Source: Comamonadaceae bacterium
GTDB lineage: Bacteria; Pseudomonadota; Gammaproteobacteria; Burkholderiales; Burkholderiaceae_C
Length of the DNA: 64,000 nucleotides
Assembly (NCBI GenBank): GCA_027488215.1
Contig: JAIYCB010000026.1
Coordinates: forward strand, 1-64,000
Direction: 5' to 3'
A program made the translations under genes and the position numbers. The notes under the pieces are model-generated. The model was not told the DNA's origin. It searched no databases and saw only the letters and a list, made by a program, of their open reading frames with translations. How positions within the stretch are numbered: position 1 is the first letter of the stretch; each line of letters starts with the position of its first letter. Shown piece after piece: positions 1 to 11,688 of this stretch.

Positions 1-95
1 CGTTCTCCGGTTTCGGTGATCGAGGAAGCAACGCCATGGAGGGGTCTCCGGTGCGTTGCCCCTCTGTTCAGCGACAACCATCGAGGAGTTCAACG

Positions 96-2165
96 ATGAC
101 AGGAAATTCAGCGCTCATTTTGGCGCTCGTATGTGGTCTGATTGCTGTGGCCTACGGCATCTGGGCCAGGGGGTGGATCCTCTCTCAAGACGCCGGCAAT
201 GCCCGGATGCAGGAAATTGCCGCCGCCATTCAGGCGGGTGCCGCAGCCTATCTGGCCCGCCAGTACAAAACCATCGCCATCGTCGGCGTGGTGCTGGCCA
301 TCCTGATGGGTATCTTTCTGGATGGCATCACCGCCATCGGCTTCGTGATTGGCGCGGTGCTTTCGGGCGCTTGCGGCTTCATCGGCATGAATGTGTCGGT
401 CAAAGCCAACGTGAGGACTGCACAAGCGGCCACCAAAGGGATTGGCCCGGCACTCGACGTCGCTTTTCGCGGTGGCGCCATCACCGGCATGTTGGTGGTC
501 GGTTTGGGTCTGTTGGGTGTGTCCGGTTTTTACTGGTTTCTGGTGGGCAATGGCAACCTGACGCCCGACAAGAACCTGGCCAATTTGCTCAACCCCTTGA
601 TCGGCTTTGCCTTTGGCTCTTCGCTGATTTCGATCTTTGCCAGATTGGGCGGGGGCATTTTCACCAAGGGCGCTGACGTGGGTGCCGACCTGGTGGGCAA
701 GGTCGAAGCGGGTATTCCCGAGGACGATCCGCGCAACCCCGCCGTCATTGCCGACAACGTGGGTGACAACGTAGGCGACTGCGCCGGCATGGCCGCTGAC
801 CTGTTCGAGACTTATGCGGTCACCTTGATCGCCACCATGGTGCTGGGCGCCTTGCTGATTTCGGCCGCACCTGGTCAGGCCGTGCTCTACCCGCTGGGCC
901 TTGGCGCGGTGTCCATCATCGCCTCCATCATTGGCTGCTTTTTCGTCAAGGCGACACCCGGCATGACCAATGTCATGCCTGCGCTCTACAAAGGCCTGGC
1001 CATCTCGGGCGTGCTGTCACTGGTTGCTTTTTACTTTGTGACCATTTGGTTGATTCCCGATAACGCCTTGGGCGGTAGCGGGGCACAAATGAAGTTGTTT
1101 GGCGCTTGTACTGTTGGCCTCGTACTGACTGCCGCACTGGTCTGGATCACCGAGTTCTACACCGGCACGCAATATGCCCCGGTACGCCACATTGCTCAAG
1201 CCTCCACGACCGGTCACGGCACCAACATCATTGCCGGCCTGGGTGTTTCGATGCGCTCCACGGCATGGCCAGTGATGTTCGTGTGCTTGGCCATCTGGAC
1301 TGCCTTCGCGCTGGGCGGCCTGTACGGCATCGCAGTGGCGGCCATGTCCATGCTCTCCATGGCAGGGATCGTGGTGGCGCTGGATGCTTACGGCCCCATC
1401 ACCGACAACGCGGGCGGCATTGCCGAAATGGCCGAGCTGCCCAGCAGCGTGCGCGACATCACCGACCCGTTGGACGCGGTGGGCAACACCACCAAGGCCG
1501 TGACCAAGGGCTACGCCATCGGCTCCGCGGGTCTGGCCTCGCTGGTGCTGTTTGCCGACTACACCCACAAACTGGAAGTCTATGGCAAGGCCATCAGCTT
1601 TGACCTGTCCGACCCACTGGTGATCATTGGCCTGTTCATTGGTGGCCTGATCCCTTACCTGTTCGGTGCCATGGCCATGGAAGCTGTGGGCCGTGCTGCG
1701 GGCAGCGTGGTGGTTGAAGTGCGCCGCCAGTTCAAAGAAATCCCCGGGATCATGGAAGGCACGGCCAAGCCCGAGTACGGCAAGGCTGTGGACATGCTGA
1801 CAACGGCTGCCATCAAGGAAATGGTCATCCCAAGCCTGTTGCCTGTGGTGGTGCCGGTGCTGGTGGGTCTGATCCTGGGTCCTAAAGCTCTGGGCGGTTT
1901 ATTGATGGGCACCATCATCACCGGCCTGTTTGTGGCGATTTCGATGTGTACCGGCGGCGGCGCCTGGGACAACGCCAAGAAATACATCGAAGACGGCCAT
2001 CATGGCGGCAAGGGCTCGGAGGCCCACAAAGCGGCCGTTACGGGTGACACCGTCGGTGACCCCTACAAGGACACCGCAGGCCCGGCGATCAACCCGCTGA
2101 TCAAGATCATCAACATCGTGGCGCTGCTGATCGTGCCTCTGGTGATGAAGTTCCACGGGGGCTGA
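96..2165 (+). CDS. hppA: Membrane-bound proton-translocating pyrophosphatase
   Basis: This enzyme couples hydrolysis of cytoplasmic pyrophosphate to ion pumping across the inner membrane. The product is 689 residues with about 16 hydrophobic segments, the usual family size. The signature [19 protein letters not shown] is present near residue 220, with further acidic motifs near the C-terminus ([24 protein letters not shown]). The stretch [10 protein letters not shown] carries Lys where potassium-dependent enzymes have Ala, so a K+-independent H+ pump is inferred. An in-frame ATG at 36 exists, but the ATG at 96 follows a GAGGAG ribosome site and opens directly into the first membrane helix ([17 protein letters not shown]), so I chose it. 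A strong hairpin terminator follows. Confidence 0.96.
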   Translation: MTGNSALILALVCGLIAVAYGIWARGWILSQDAGNARMQEIAAAIQAGAAAYLARQYKTIAIVGVVLAILMGIFLDGITAIGFVIGAVLSGACGFIGMNVSVKANVRTAQAATKGIGPALDVAFRGGAITGMLVVGLGLLGVSGFYWFLVGNGNLTPDKNLANLLNPLIGFAFGSSLISIFARLGGGIFTKGADVGADLVGKVEAGIPEDDPRNPAVIADNVGDNVGDCAGMAADLFETYAVTLIATMVLGALLISAAPGQAVLYPLGLGAVSIIASIIGCFFVKATPGMTNVMPALYKGLAISGVLSLVAFYFVTIWLIPDNALGGSGAQMKLFGACTVGLVLTAALVWITEFYTGTQYAPVRHIAQASTTGHGTNIIAGLGVSMRSTAWPVMFVCLAIWTAFALGGLYGIAVAAMSMLSMAGIVVALDAYGPITDNAGGIAEMAELPSSVRDITDPLDAVGNTTKAVTKGYAIGSAGLASLVLFADYTHKLEVYGKAISFDLSDPLVIIGLFIGGLIPYLFGAMAMEAVGRAAGSVVVEVRRQFKEIPGIMEGTAKPEYGKAVDMLTTAAIKEMVIPSLLPVVVPVLVGLILGPKALGGLLMGTIITGLFVAISMCTGGGAWDNAKKYIEDGHHGGKGSEAHKAAVTGDTVGDPYKDTAGPAINPLIKIINIVALLIVPLVMKFHGG

Positions 2166-2182
2166 TCTCCACCACATTAGGG

Positions 2183-2209
2183 AAGGCCCGCCTTGGCGGG
2201 CCTTTTTTA
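2183..2209 (+). terminator. Rho-independent terminator after hppA
   Basis: AAGGCCCGCC and GGCGGGCCTT form a perfect inverted repeat with almost no loop, followed by a run of T. It separates the pyrophosphatase from the aldehyde dehydrogenase. Confidence 0.9.
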
Positions 2210-2283
2210 TTGCCCAGCAGGCTCGCAAAGCTGGATGTCCCATGGGTGATTTTCAAAATCTGTCAGCCGTTCACAATCGGGCC

Positions 2284-3717
2284 ATGCAGCTGAATTTCAT
2301 TGCCAACCAATCCACCCCCGCCCTGGCAGGCCAAACCATTGACGTTCTCGACCCGTCTGACGGACAGGTGTTTGAGCAGATCCCGCGCAGCCAAGCGGCC
2401 GACATCGACCAGGCTGTGCAAGCGGCGCGGGCGGCCTTCAACGGTCCCTGGGGCAAGCTGAGCGCCATGGAGCGTGGCCGTTTGCTCATCAAGCTGTCTC
2501 AAAAAGTGAGCGAACACGCTGCCGAGCTGGCCGCACTGGAGCAGCGTGACTGCGGCAAGCCCACCAAACAGGCCGCCGCCGATTCGGTGGCCTTGGCGCG
2601 TTACTTTGAGTTTTACGCCGGGGCTTGCGACAAACTTCACGGCGAAACCCTGCCTTACCAAAACGGCTACAGCGTGTTGACCTGGCGCGAGCCTCACGGC
2701 GTGACGGGTCATGTGATCCCCTGGAACTACCCAATGCAGATTTTTGGGCGCAGCGTGGGCGGCGCTTTGGCGGCAGGCAACGCCTGCGTGGTCAAACCCG
2801 CCGAAGACGCTTGCCTGAGCCTGATCCGCGTGGCGCAACTGGCCGCCGAAGTGGGCTTTCCACCGGGGGCCATCAACATCGTCACCGGTTACGGCCACGA
2901 AGTGGGCGATGCATTGGCCCGCCACCCTGGCATTGACCACATCAGCTTCACCGGCAGCCCCCGGGTGGGCACCTTGATTCAGCAAGTGGCGGCCGAGCGC
3001 CACTGCCCTGTGACGCTGGAACTGGGCGGCAAGAGCCCGCAGATCATTTTTGAGGATGCTGACCTGGACGCGGCCATTCCGGTGGTGGTCAACGCCATCG
3101 TGCAAAACTCGGGACAGACCTGCAGTGCGGGCTCTCGCGTGTTGATTCAGCAAGGCATTTACGAGCCCTTGCTCAAGCGTCTGGGCGAAGCCTTCAGCCG
3201 ACTGCAAGTGGGCTCAGCCGCCATGAACCTGGACTTGGGGCCACTGATCCGCGCCAGCCAATTGGAGCGCGTGACTGGCTTTTTGGACCAGGCCCGCTCC
3301 GATGGCATTGCCACCGTGGCCCAAGGGCAGATGGCAGCCGGTGTGCCAGCAGGTGGCTTTTACCAAGCCCCCACCCTGCTGCGCGATGTGCCGGTCATGC
3401 ACCGCCTGGCACAAGAAGAAGTGTTTGGCCCGGTGCTGTCGGCCATGGCCTTCGCCGACGAAGACCACGCGGTCGAATTGGCCAATGCCACCGAGTTTGG
3501 CTTGGTGGCTGGCATCTGGACTCGCGATGGCGGGCGCCAGTTCCGCATGGCCAAACGCGTGCGCAGCGGGCAGGTGTTCATCAACAACTACGGCGCAGGT
3601 GGTGGTGTGGAACTGCCATTTGGCGGCGTCAAATCTTCGGGTTATGGCCGCGAGAAAGGCTTTGAGGCGCTGCTGGGCTTCACCACCCTGAAAACCGTGG
3701 CCATCCAGCACGGCTAA
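2284..3717 (+). CDS. Aldehyde dehydrogenase family protein
   Basis: This is an NAD(P)+-dependent aldehyde dehydrogenase of about 477 residues, the standard length. Visible family motifs are VIPWNYPMQ (the Asn that stabilises the thiohemiacetal), FTGSPRVG (cofactor loop), LELGGKSPQIIFEDAD (general-base Glu) and SGQTCSAGSR (nucleophilic Cys). The C-terminal LPFGGVKSSGYGREKG is also typical. The sequence resembles betaine-aldehyde or aminoaldehyde dehydrogenases, but the substrate cannot be fixed from sequence. The start is uncertain: an in-frame ATG at 2242 also exists and neither has a strong ribosome site. I prefer 2284 because the extra 14 residues do not look conserved. It stands alone between a terminator and a repeat element. 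Confidence 0.88.
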   Translation: MQLNFIANQSTPALAGQTIDVLDPSDGQVFEQIPRSQAADIDQAVQAARAAFNGPWGKLSAMERGRLLIKLSQKVSEHAAELAALEQRDCGKPTKQAAADSVALARYFEFYAGACDKLHGETLPYQNGYSVLTWREPHGVTGHVIPWNYPMQIFGRSVGGALAAGNACVVKPAEDACLSLIRVAQLAAEVGFPPGAINIVTGYGHEVGDALARHPGIDHISFTGSPRVGTLIQQVAAERHCPVTLELGGKSPQIIFEDADLDAAIPVVVNAIVQNSGQTCSAGSRVLIQQGIYEPLLKRLGEAFSRLQVGSAAMNLDLGPLIRASQLERVTGFLDQARSDGIATVAQGQMAAGVPAGGFYQAPTLLRDVPVMHRLAQEEVFGPVLSAMAFADEDHAVELANATEFGLVAGIWTRDGGRQFRMAKRVRSGQVFINNYGAGGGVELPFGGVKSSGYGREKGFEALLGFTTLKTVAIQHG

Positions 3718-3768
3718 GGCGTCTTGGCTGCCCAACGTTGAGCCAACTTGACGGGGATTTTTGTATTT

Positions 3769-3841
3769 GTCATCCCGGACTCCGATCCGGGAACCACAGC
3801 TTGCAGGGATGATGGACCCCGGGTCTTCGCCCGGGGTGACG
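3769..3841. repeat. REP-like palindromic intergenic element
   Basis: The stretch begins GTCATCCCGGACTCCGATCC and ends CCCGGGGTGACG. Its two ends are inverted (GTCATCCCGG against CCGGGGTGAC), and each half contains its own smaller CCGG hairpin. This is the layout of dispersed GTCATCCCGG-type intergenic palindromes found in many proteobacteria. It lies between the aldehyde dehydrogenase and moaA. No second copy was noticed in the window. Confidence 0.7.
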
Positions 3842-3893
3842 AATTAAAGGTCTTCATACAGTACGGCAAGTAGCTCGGGCACAATCGACGGCT

Positions 3894-5036
3894 ATGTCTG
3901 AACGTGTCATTCCGCTGGTTGACCAGCGCCATCCCTCATTGCCTTTGCCCGCCGTGTTAAAGGGGCAAGACTTGAACGCCTTGCCGCTCGACGGTCTGCG
4001 TCGTCCACTGACCGATTTGCGCATCAGCGTGACCGACCGCTGCAACTTCCGCTGCAGTTATTGCATGCCCAAGGAAGTCTTTGACAAGGACTACGCCTAC
4101 CTGCCACACAGCCACCTGCTGAGCTTCGAAGAAATCACCCGCATTGCCACCGTGTTCATTGGCCGTGGGGTGCGAAAGATCCGCCTGACCGGCGGTGAGC
4201 CCTTGCTACGCAAAAACATCGAAATCCTGATTGAGCAACTGGCCGCCCTGCGCACGCCCGACGGTCAGCCGCTCGATTTGACCCTGACCACGAACGGCTC
4301 ACTGCTGGCGCGCAAGGCGCAAAGTCTTAAAGACGCGGGCCTGCATCGCGTCACCGTGAGCCTGGACGGGCTGGACGACACGGTCTTTCGCCAGATGAAC
4401 GATGTGGACTTTCCGGTGGCCGATGTGCTGGCCGGAATCGAAGCCGCACAAGCGGCGGGTCTGGGTCCGATCAAGGTCAACATGGTCGTCAAGCGCGGCA
4501 CCAATGACCACGAGATTTTGGCCATGGCCCGGCATTTCCGGGGTACGGGCATTGTGCTGCGCTTCATCGAATACATGGACGTGGGCGCCACCAACGGCTG
4601 GTGCATGGACGAGGTGTTGCCCAGCGCCGAGGTGGTGCGCCGCCTGCATGCCGAGCTGCCACTGGTGCCGCTGGAGCCATCCGTCCCTGGCGAGACCGCC
4701 GAGCGCTGGGGTTATGCCAACGCCCAAGGCCAGCACGACCCGTCTTTGGGCGAGATCGGCGTGATCAGCAGCGTGACGCAGGCCTTTTGCGGCGACTGCA
4801 ACCGCGCCCGTCTGTCGACTGAAGGCCGTCTGTATTTGTGCCTGTTTGCAAGCCAGGGCTACGACCTGCGCCAGCTCTTGCGCGACCCGTCGCAAAGCGA
4901 CCACGCGCTGGCTGCCACGGTGGACGCCATCTGGCGCGGACGGACTGACCAATATTCGGTGCTGCGCAGCCTGCGCGGCCCTGACACTACCAGCGGCCCC
5001 GGCCGCCGGGTAGAAATGAGCTATATCGGAGGCTGA
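3894..5036 (+). CDS. moaA: GTP 3',8-cyclase (molybdenum cofactor step 1)
   Basis: MoaA is a radical-SAM enzyme that turns GTP into 3',8-cyclo-7,8-dihydro-GTP, the first step of molybdopterin synthesis in the cytoplasm. The 380-residue product shows the SAM cluster motif CNFRCSYC near residue 50, the GGEPLL motif, and the C-terminal second cluster around [11 protein letters not shown]. It ends in YIGG; the terminal Gly-Gly is needed for MoaA activity. An N-terminal extension of about 35 residues precedes the core, as is common in Burkholderiales. It starts a three-gene block with mobA only 5 bp downstream. Confidence 0.96.
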   Translation: MSERVIPLVDQRHPSLPLPAVLKGQDLNALPLDGLRRPLTDLRISVTDRCNFRCSYCMPKEVFDKDYAYLPHSHLLSFEEITRIATVFIGRGVRKIRLTGGEPLLRKNIEILIEQLAALRTPDGQPLDLTLTTNGSLLARKAQSLKDAGLHRVTVSLDGLDDTVFRQMNDVDFPVADVLAGIEAAQAAGLGPIKVNMVVKRGTNDHEILAMARHFRGTGIVLRFIEYMDVGATNGWCMDEVLPSAEVVRRLHAELPLVPLEPSVPGETAERWGYANAQGQHDPSLGEIGVISSVTQAFCGDCNRARLSTEGRLYLCLFASQGYDLRQLLRDPSQSDHALAATVDAIWRGRTDQYSVLRSLRGPDTTSGPGRRVEMSYIGG

Positions 5037-5041
5037 ACGCC

Positions 5042-5665
5042 ATGAATTCCACAGCACCGGCCATCACGGGCCTGATTTTGGCGGGCGGTCGCGGCTCGCG
5101 CATGGGCGGCACCGACAAAGGTTTGCAAAACTTCCACGGTCTGCCCCTGGCTTTGCAAACCTTGATGCGCTTGCAGCTGCAAAGCCTGCCACTGCAAGAA
5201 GTGATGATCAACGCCAACCGCAACTTGGCGGCCTATGAATCGCTGGGGGTGGCCGTTTGGCCTGACAGCATCGACGGTTTTGCGGGTCCTTTGGCGGGTT
5301 TTTTGACGGGTCTGGAGCGCTGTGAAACGCCTCTGTTGCTCACCGTACCTTGCGACTCGCCGCTGTTTCCGCTCGATTTGGTGGAGCGTCTGGCGCAAGC
5401 TCTGCACGGCCAAGACGCCGACATGGCCATGGCCGCAGCCCCCGAAGCCGATGGCACGGTGCGTCCTCAACCGGTGTTTTGCTTGCTCAAGTTGGATTTG
5501 CTCGAAAGTCTGGTCAAGTTCACCCAAGGCGGCGGCCGCAAGATTGATGCATGGACCGCTCAACACCGCTGCGCGATCGTGCCCTTTGACTTGCCTGGCG
5601 ACAGCCCGCATGCTTTCTCCAACGTCAACACACTGGCTGAATTGCAGCAACTCGAATCCCTTTGA
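5042..5665 (+). CDS. mobA: Molybdenum cofactor guanylyltransferase
   Basis: MobA links GMP from GTP to molybdopterin, giving the bis-MGD cofactor used by DMSO-reductase-family enzymes. The 207-residue product starts with the nucleotidyltransferase motif [18 protein letters not shown]. It has the conserved PCDSPLFP metal-binding stretch near residue 103 and the FSNVNT sequence near the C-terminus. The gene starts 5 bp after moaA and is followed at about 50 bp by moeA, so the three are probably one transcript for molybdoenzyme maturation. Confidence 0.95.
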   Translation: MNSTAPAITGLILAGGRGSRMGGTDKGLQNFHGLPLALQTLMRLQLQSLPLQEVMINANRNLAAYESLGVAVWPDSIDGFAGPLAGFLTGLERCETPLLLTVPCDSPLFPLDLVERLAQALHGQDADMAMAAAPEADGTVRPQPVFCLLKLDLLESLVKFTQGGGRKIDAWTAQHRCAIVPFDLPGDSPHAFSNVNTLAELQQLESL

Positions 5666-5716
5666 AACGTGCCGCACGGCAGTGCCGTGCTCCATGCCAT
5701 CGCCATTGCCATTGCC

Positions 5717-7006
<1,290 letters not shown>

Positions 7007-7034
7007 GCACCCGGGTACTCCACCCATGAAAAGA

Positions 7035-7058
7035 AAAGGGCTGCATCCGCAGCCCTTT
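7035..7058 (-). terminator. Terminator shared by convergent moeA and RND operon
   Basis: AAAGGGCTGC, loop ATCC, GCAGCCCTTT form a 10-bp stem. Read on the minus strand it is followed by TTTTCTTTT, so it mainly serves the leftward efflux operon. It may also work in the other direction for moeA. Confidence 0.85.
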
Positions 7059-7080
7059 CAGTTTGGTCGTTACAAGGGCG

Positions 7081-10000
7081 TCAGTGCCCTGCAGAGGCCG
7101 CTGGCTCGTCGTGCACCACGGCCTTGTTGGGCCCAGGCACCGCCTTGCGGGCCAGCAGGGAGTACATGGTGGGCACCACAAAAATGGCCAGCAAAGTGCC
7201 CAGGCTCATGCCGCCCACAATCACCCAACCGATTTGCGTGCGGCTTTCTGCGCCCGCGCCGGTGGCCAGCGCCAGCGGCACAGCGCCCAACACCATGGCG
7301 CCGGTGGTCATCAAGATGGGCCTCAGGCGCTGGGCAGACGCCTTGATCAAGGCCTCTTGCATGGCCATGCCCTGCTCGCGCAACTGGTTGGTGAACTCGA
7401 CAATCAAAATGCCGTGCTTGGTGATCAAGCCGACCAGAGTGATCAGGCCGATTTGAGAATACACATTCAGCGAGCCACCCGTGTACTTGAGCGCCAGCAG
7501 CGCCCCGATCATGGACAAGGGCACCGACAGCATGATCACAAACGGGTCGATGAAGCTCTCAAACTGCGCCGACAGCACCAAGAAGATGAACAACAAAGCC
7601 AAGACAAATACAACGACCAAGGCCCCTTGCGAGTTTTTGAATTCGCGCGAAGTACCATTCAACTCGGTGGTGTAGCCCGGTTTGAGGATCTTGGCCGCGG
7701 TGGCATCCATGAATGTCAGCGCCTCGCCCAAAGAATAATCCGGCGACAGGTTGGCCGTGATGGTCACCGAGCGCCGCTGTCCAAAATGGTTCAACTCACG
7801 CGGCGCCACACTTTCGCGTACTTTGACCAAGCTGGACAAGGGCACCATCGTGTCATTGCGGCCCCGCACCTGAATCACGTCGATGTCATCGGGCGTGTTG
7901 CGGGCCGCAGGCAGGGTTTGCACAATCACGTCGTACTGTTCGGCATCGCGCTTGTAACGCGTGACCACACGGCCCCCAAGCATTGTCTCGATGGTGCGCG
8001 CCACCACATCCACACTCACGCCCAACTCGGCGGCCTTGGTGCGGTCCACCTCGACCCGCAGTTCGGGTTTGTTCAGGCGCAAGTCCACATCGGGCGACAA
8101 AATGCCGGGGTTTTTGGCGATTTCATCCATCATCTGACGTGCGATCGCGTTCAAATTCTGGTAGCTGTCCGAGGTCTGGATCACAAAGTTGAGGGGTCGC
8201 TCGCGAAAGCCCTGCCCCAACGAAGGCGGCGTGATGGGGAACGCATTGATGCCCGGCAAGCTGTTGAATTTGGCGCCCAACTCGCGTGCGATTTCAAGCG
8301 TGGTGCGTTGGCGTTCGTCCCAGTCCACAGCGCGGTACACCACGGTGCCTTGGCCTACAGTGGGGTTTCCCAAGTTGGCAAAAATGCGGTCGAACTCGGG
8401 ATAGGCCTGTCCCATTCTTTCGAGCGATTTGGCGTAGCGATCGGTGTATTCCAGAGTCGAGCCATCCGGGGCGTTGATGGTGGCCAAAATCGTCCCTCGG
8501 TCCTCCAAAGGAGACAGCTCTTGCTTCATGGTGGGATAGATCATGCCAATGCCAATGCCAGAGGCCAACATGACCAACACCACCACCCAACGCGCACGGC
8601 TCAAAATCAAAGTCAACAGGCGCTCATAACCCGAAGACAGACCCGTGAGCCACTTTTCCATAGAGCGATCAAACCAACCTGGCTTGGGGTTGTGCTTGAG
8701 CAATTTGGCGCTGAGCATAGGTGCCAAGGTCAGCGCCACAAAACCCGAAACCAAAACCGCGCCCGCCAAAGCCAGCGCAAACTCACCAAACAACTTGCCT
8801 GTGCGTCCCGGCGTGAAAGCCAGAGGCGCGAACACAGCCGCCAGGGTCAGGGTCATGGCAATGACGGCAAAGCTGATTTCACGCACGCCCTTGATGGCGG
8901 CAGAAAAAGGGTCCAAGCCTTCCTCAATGTGTCGGTAGATGTTTTCCAGCACCACGATCGCGTCGTCCACCACCAAACCAATGGCCAAAACCAGCGCCAG
9001 CAAGGTCAAGGTGTTGATGGTGAAGCCTGCCAACGCCATCATCGCAAAAGCGCCGATCAAACTGACAGGGATCGTGATGATGGGGATGATCGAAGCGCGG
9101 AAGGTGCGCAAAAAGACAAAAATCACCAATGCCACCAAGACCACGGCTTCCACAATGGTGTTGAACACGCTTTTGATCGATCGGTCAATGAACACCGAGT
9201 TGTCGTTGGCAATGTTGATGACCATATCGCCCGGCAAGTCCGCCTTGAGCTTTGGAATCATCTCGCGCACGCCGGCTGACAACTCCAGGGGGTTGGCAGT
9301 GGCTTGACGGATGACGCCCGCTGAAATGGCCGATTGACCGTTCAAACGAACGGTACTGCGGTCACTGGCCGCGCCTTCGCGAACTTGGGCCACATCCCGC
9401 AGCTTGACCGAAAACCCGTTGACGTTTCGGATCACGATGTCACCGAATTGTCCTGCACGGTTCAGGTCTGTTTGCGCAGAAACGCTGAACTCCCGGGTGG
9501 TCGATTCGATCCGTCCTGCTGGCAGCTCCAGGTTGTTGCGACGGATGGCGTCTTCGACGTCTTGTGGCGTCAATTTGAAGGACGACAGACGTGCATGGTC
9601 CAAAGACACCAGCATGGCGTATTTGCGCTCACCAAAAATGCGCACGTCGGCCACGCCCGTCACGGTTTGCAAGCGCGGTTTCACAACACGGTTGACCAGA
9701 TCATTGATCTGCAAGGCATCCAGGGTATCGCTGGAAAATGCCAACCAGATGACTGGGAAAGCGTCGGCCTCTACTTTGGCGATGACGGGCTCTTCCACCG
9801 TTTGAGGCAAACGGTTGCGCACACGCGCCGTGCGGTCACGCACTTCGGCGGCTGCCGTATCGGCATCTTTTTCGAGGCGAAACTTCACGGTGATTTGCGA
9901 CTGTTCGGCTCGGCTGATGGAGGTGATGACGTCTACCGCATCGATGCCGGCAATCGAGTCTTCAAGGGGCTTGGTGACCTGGGATTCAACCACCTCCGCA

Positions 10001-10164
10001 GAAGCGCCGACATACCGCGTGGTGACCGTGACGGTGGGCTCGTCGATCTTGGGATATTCGCGCAGTGACAGGCTTTTGAAACTGACCGCGCCAATCAGCA
10101 CGATCAGCAATGACATGACCACGGCCAATACAGGCCGCCGGATGGAAACTTCAGCGAGTTGCAT
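7081..10164 (-). CDS. RND efflux transporter, inner-membrane permease
   Basis: This is a 1027-residue proton-driven pump of the HAE1/AcrB group that exports hydrophobic drugs or solvents from periplasm and membrane. It has a single N-terminal helix, two large periplasmic loops and two six-helix bundles. The proton-relay pair sits in GLVVDDAIVVLENIYRH in the fourth helix, and the family motif GLITKHGILIVEFTNQLRE marks the second half. Its start overlaps the adaptor gene by 14 bp, which indicates translational coupling. No outer-membrane factor gene is adjacent, so it probably borrows a TolC-type channel encoded elsewhere. Substrate specificity cannot be read from sequence. Confidence 0.94.
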   Translation of the reverse strand: MQLAEVSIRRPVLAVVMSLLIVLIGAVSFKSLSLREYPKIDEPTVTVTTRYVGASAEVVESQVTKPLEDSIAGIDAVDVITSISRAEQSQITVKFRLEKDADTAAAEVRDRTARVRNRLPQTVEEPVIAKVEADAFPVIWLAFSSDTLDALQINDLVNRVVKPRLQTVTGVADVRIFGERKYAMLVSLDHARLSSFKLTPQDVEDAIRRNNLELPAGRIESTTREFSVSAQTDLNRAGQFGDIVIRNVNGFSVKLRDVAQVREGAASDRSTVRLNGQSAISAGVIRQATANPLELSAGVREMIPKLKADLPGDMVINIANDNSVFIDRSIKSVFNTIVEAVVLVALVIFVFLRTFRASIIPIITIPVSLIGAFAMMALAGFTINTLTLLALVLAIGLVVDDAIVVLENIYRHIEEGLDPFSAAIKGVREISFAVIAMTLTLAAVFAPLAFTPGRTGKLFGEFALALAGAVLVSGFVALTLAPMLSAKLLKHNPKPGWFDRSMEKWLTGLSSGYERLLTLILSRARWVVVLVMLASGIGIGMIYPTMKQELSPLEDRGTILATINAPDGSTLEYTDRYAKSLERMGQAYPEFDRIFANLGNPTVGQGTVVYRAVDWDERQRTTLEIARELGAKFNSLPGINAFPITPPSLGQGFRERPLNFVIQTSDSYQNLNAIARQMMDEIAKNPGILSPDVDLRLNKPELRVEVDRTKAAELGVSVDVVARTIETMLGGRVVTRYKRDAEQYDVIVQTLPAARNTPDDIDVIQVRGRNDTMVPLSSLVKVRESVAPRELNHFGQRRSVTITANLSPDYSLGEALTFMDATAAKILKPGYTTELNGTSREFKNSQGALVVVFVLALLFIFLVLSAQFESFIDPFVIMLSVPLSMIGALLALKYTGGSLNVYSQIGLITLVGLITKHGILIVEFTNQLREQGMAMQEALIKASAQRLRPILMTTGAMVLGAVPLALATGAGAESRTQIGWVIVGGMSLGTLLAIFVVPTMYSLLARKAVPGPNKAVVHDEPAASAGH

Positions 10165-11560
10165 CTGCGCCCCTCAGGCAAGGGTTCGGACCCGCCATGT
10201 CGGCGTTCTTGGCAGGACCTTGACCGGGCTTGCCAGCAGCACCTGGGCGTGGCCCCGCTGCACCTGCACCTGCTCGCGGGCCACCTGCACCTTGAGCAGC
10301 CGCGGCTGCGGGGGCACCTCCCGTGGGCGCCGCACCCGGTCCTCCTGCGCCAGGACCACCTGCTCCAGGACCACCTGCACCGGGTCCACCTGCACCGGGT
10401 GGACCTCCAGCGGGTCGGCCACCACCGGGCTGAGACAGGTCAACCACCCGAACCACAGTGCCGTCTTTTTGCAAACGCTGGTGACCGGCTGAGACCACGG
10501 TGTCACCTGCCGACAAACCCTCGAGGATTTCCACCTTGCCGGGCAAACGCAGGCCCACTTTGACAGCCACTCGCTCCGACACTTTGACCTCGGGTTTGTC
10601 ACCTGGAACGATCCTGACCACAAAAGTGCGGCCCCCCTGCGGAATGATGGCCTCTTCTGGAATGACCAGGGCGTTTTCGCGCGAACCAAACACCGCATTG
10701 ACGCGGGCGAACATGCCTGGACGCAGTTGCTGCTGGCGGTTGTCAATGCAACCGCGCACGCCCACCGATCGTCCATTGGCATCGATCAGTGGGTCCACCG
10801 CCTGAATGATGGCGCTGAAGGGTCTGCCTGGCAGGGCATCAATGGTCAACTGGGCTTTTTGACCAGCACGGATCTTGGTCTGAAAACGCTCGGGCAGCCT
10901 GAAATCGAGCAACACGGCATCGATATCCTCGACGTTGACCATGTCTGCGCCGTCTTTCAGGTAATCGCCCACGTTGATTTGTTTGAGGCCCGTGATGCCG
11001 TCAAATGGCGCCAGCACCTGCAAACGCTGCAAGGTGGCTTGCGCCAAAGACAACTTGGCGCGCGACACTTCGAGCGCTGCACTGCTTTCATCCAGAGACC
11101 GTTGGCTGATGAAGTTTTGCGCCACCAATTCCTGGTTGCGCTTGTGGTTGGCTTCAGCGATCGACAACTCTGCGCGGGCCTGAGCCAGTTGGGCCTGTGG
11201 CAGCTGGTCGTCAAACTGCACCATCAACTGGCCCTTGCTCACCCGTTGGCCATCGTTGAAGAAGATTTGTTTGACGCGACCGCCGACCTCTGGCCGCAGC
11301 ATCACCCCTTGTCTTGAACGCAAACTGCCCACGGCCTGGGTCTCGTCCACCAAGGTCATGCTCTCGACCTTGGCCACCTCAACCGAAGTGGGACGCGCGG
11401 GGCCACCACCTGCCGCAGGCCCAGGGCCCGAAGGCGCGGACGCCACCGCCGTCTTGTCAGCTTGAGCATCAGGGGCCTTGTTTTGCCACCACCAAGCCGC
11501 GCCGGACGCGATGGAAATGCCCAGAATTGCCAAAACTGTGTATTTATTTTTGTAAGCCAT
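10151..11560 (-). CDS. RND efflux periplasmic adaptor (membrane fusion protein)
   Basis: This adaptor bridges the RND pump and an outer-membrane channel. It has an N-terminal membrane anchor (YTVLAILGISIASGAAWWW), then the lipoyl/barrel-sandwich half-motifs GVMLRPEVGGRVKQIFFNDG and LAPFDGITGLKQINVGDY flanking an alpha-helical hairpin, then beta-barrel and membrane-proximal domains. The start at 11560 has GAGAGA upstream; an in-frame start at 11575 lacks one. The odd part is the last 90 or so residues: a Gly/Pro/Ala-rich tail with four GAGGP repeats followed by PRAGAGAAGPRPGAAGKPGQ. Adaptors normally end shortly after the membrane-proximal domain, so this tail is extra and probably disordered. 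Confidence 0.92.
   Translation of the reverse strand: MAYKNKYTVLAILGISIASGAAWWWQNKAPDAQADKTAVASAPSGPGPAAGGGPARPTSVEVAKVESMTLVDETQAVGSLRSRQGVMLRPEVGGRVKQIFFNDGQRVSKGQLMVQFDDQLPQAQLAQARAELSIAEANHKRNQELVAQNFISQRSLDESSAALEVSRAKLSLAQATLQRLQVLAPFDGITGLKQINVGDYLKDGADMVNVEDIDAVLLDFRLPERFQTKIRAGQKAQLTIDALPGRPFSAIIQAVDPLIDANGRSVGVRGCIDNRQQQLRPGMFARVNAVFGSRENALVIPEEAIIPQGGRTFVVRIVPGDKPEVKVSERVAVKVGLRLPGKVEILEGLSAGDTVVSAGHQRLQKDGTVVRVVDLSQPGGGRPAGGPPGAGGPGAGGPGAGGPGAGGPGAAPTGGAPAAAAAQGAGGPRAGAGAAGPRPGAAGKPGQGPAKNADMAGPNPCLRGADATR
10339..10412. repeat. 15-bp tandem repeats encoding GAGGP units
   Basis: About four to five imperfect 15-bp copies, of the form GGACCACCTGCTCCA on the plus strand, lie inside the adaptor gene and encode Gly-Ala-Gly-Gly-Pro repeats. 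Because 15 is a multiple of three, copy-number change would keep the frame. Confidence 0.85.
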
Positions 11561-11688
11561 TCGAATCTCTCTCAAATTGCGTGCTGCAAGACCGTGTCAA
11601 TGTAACAGCGCAAAGCCAATTTCCCTACTGAAAGTGGGGGATGTTGAGCTGACTTGGATGGGCTCGGCCAGGCCAACCGGACTTCAGT

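Noticed and set aside
1-95. In-frame upstream ATG at 36 extending hppA
   Set aside because: The added residues are hydrophilic and unlike any pyrophosphatase N-terminus, and the ATG at 96 has a good ribosome site.
7063-9279. Long open frame of over 700 codons on the plus strand
   Set aside because: It is antisense to the RND permease; its product is rich in His, Gln and Arg with no domain, a mirror effect of high GC and codon bias.
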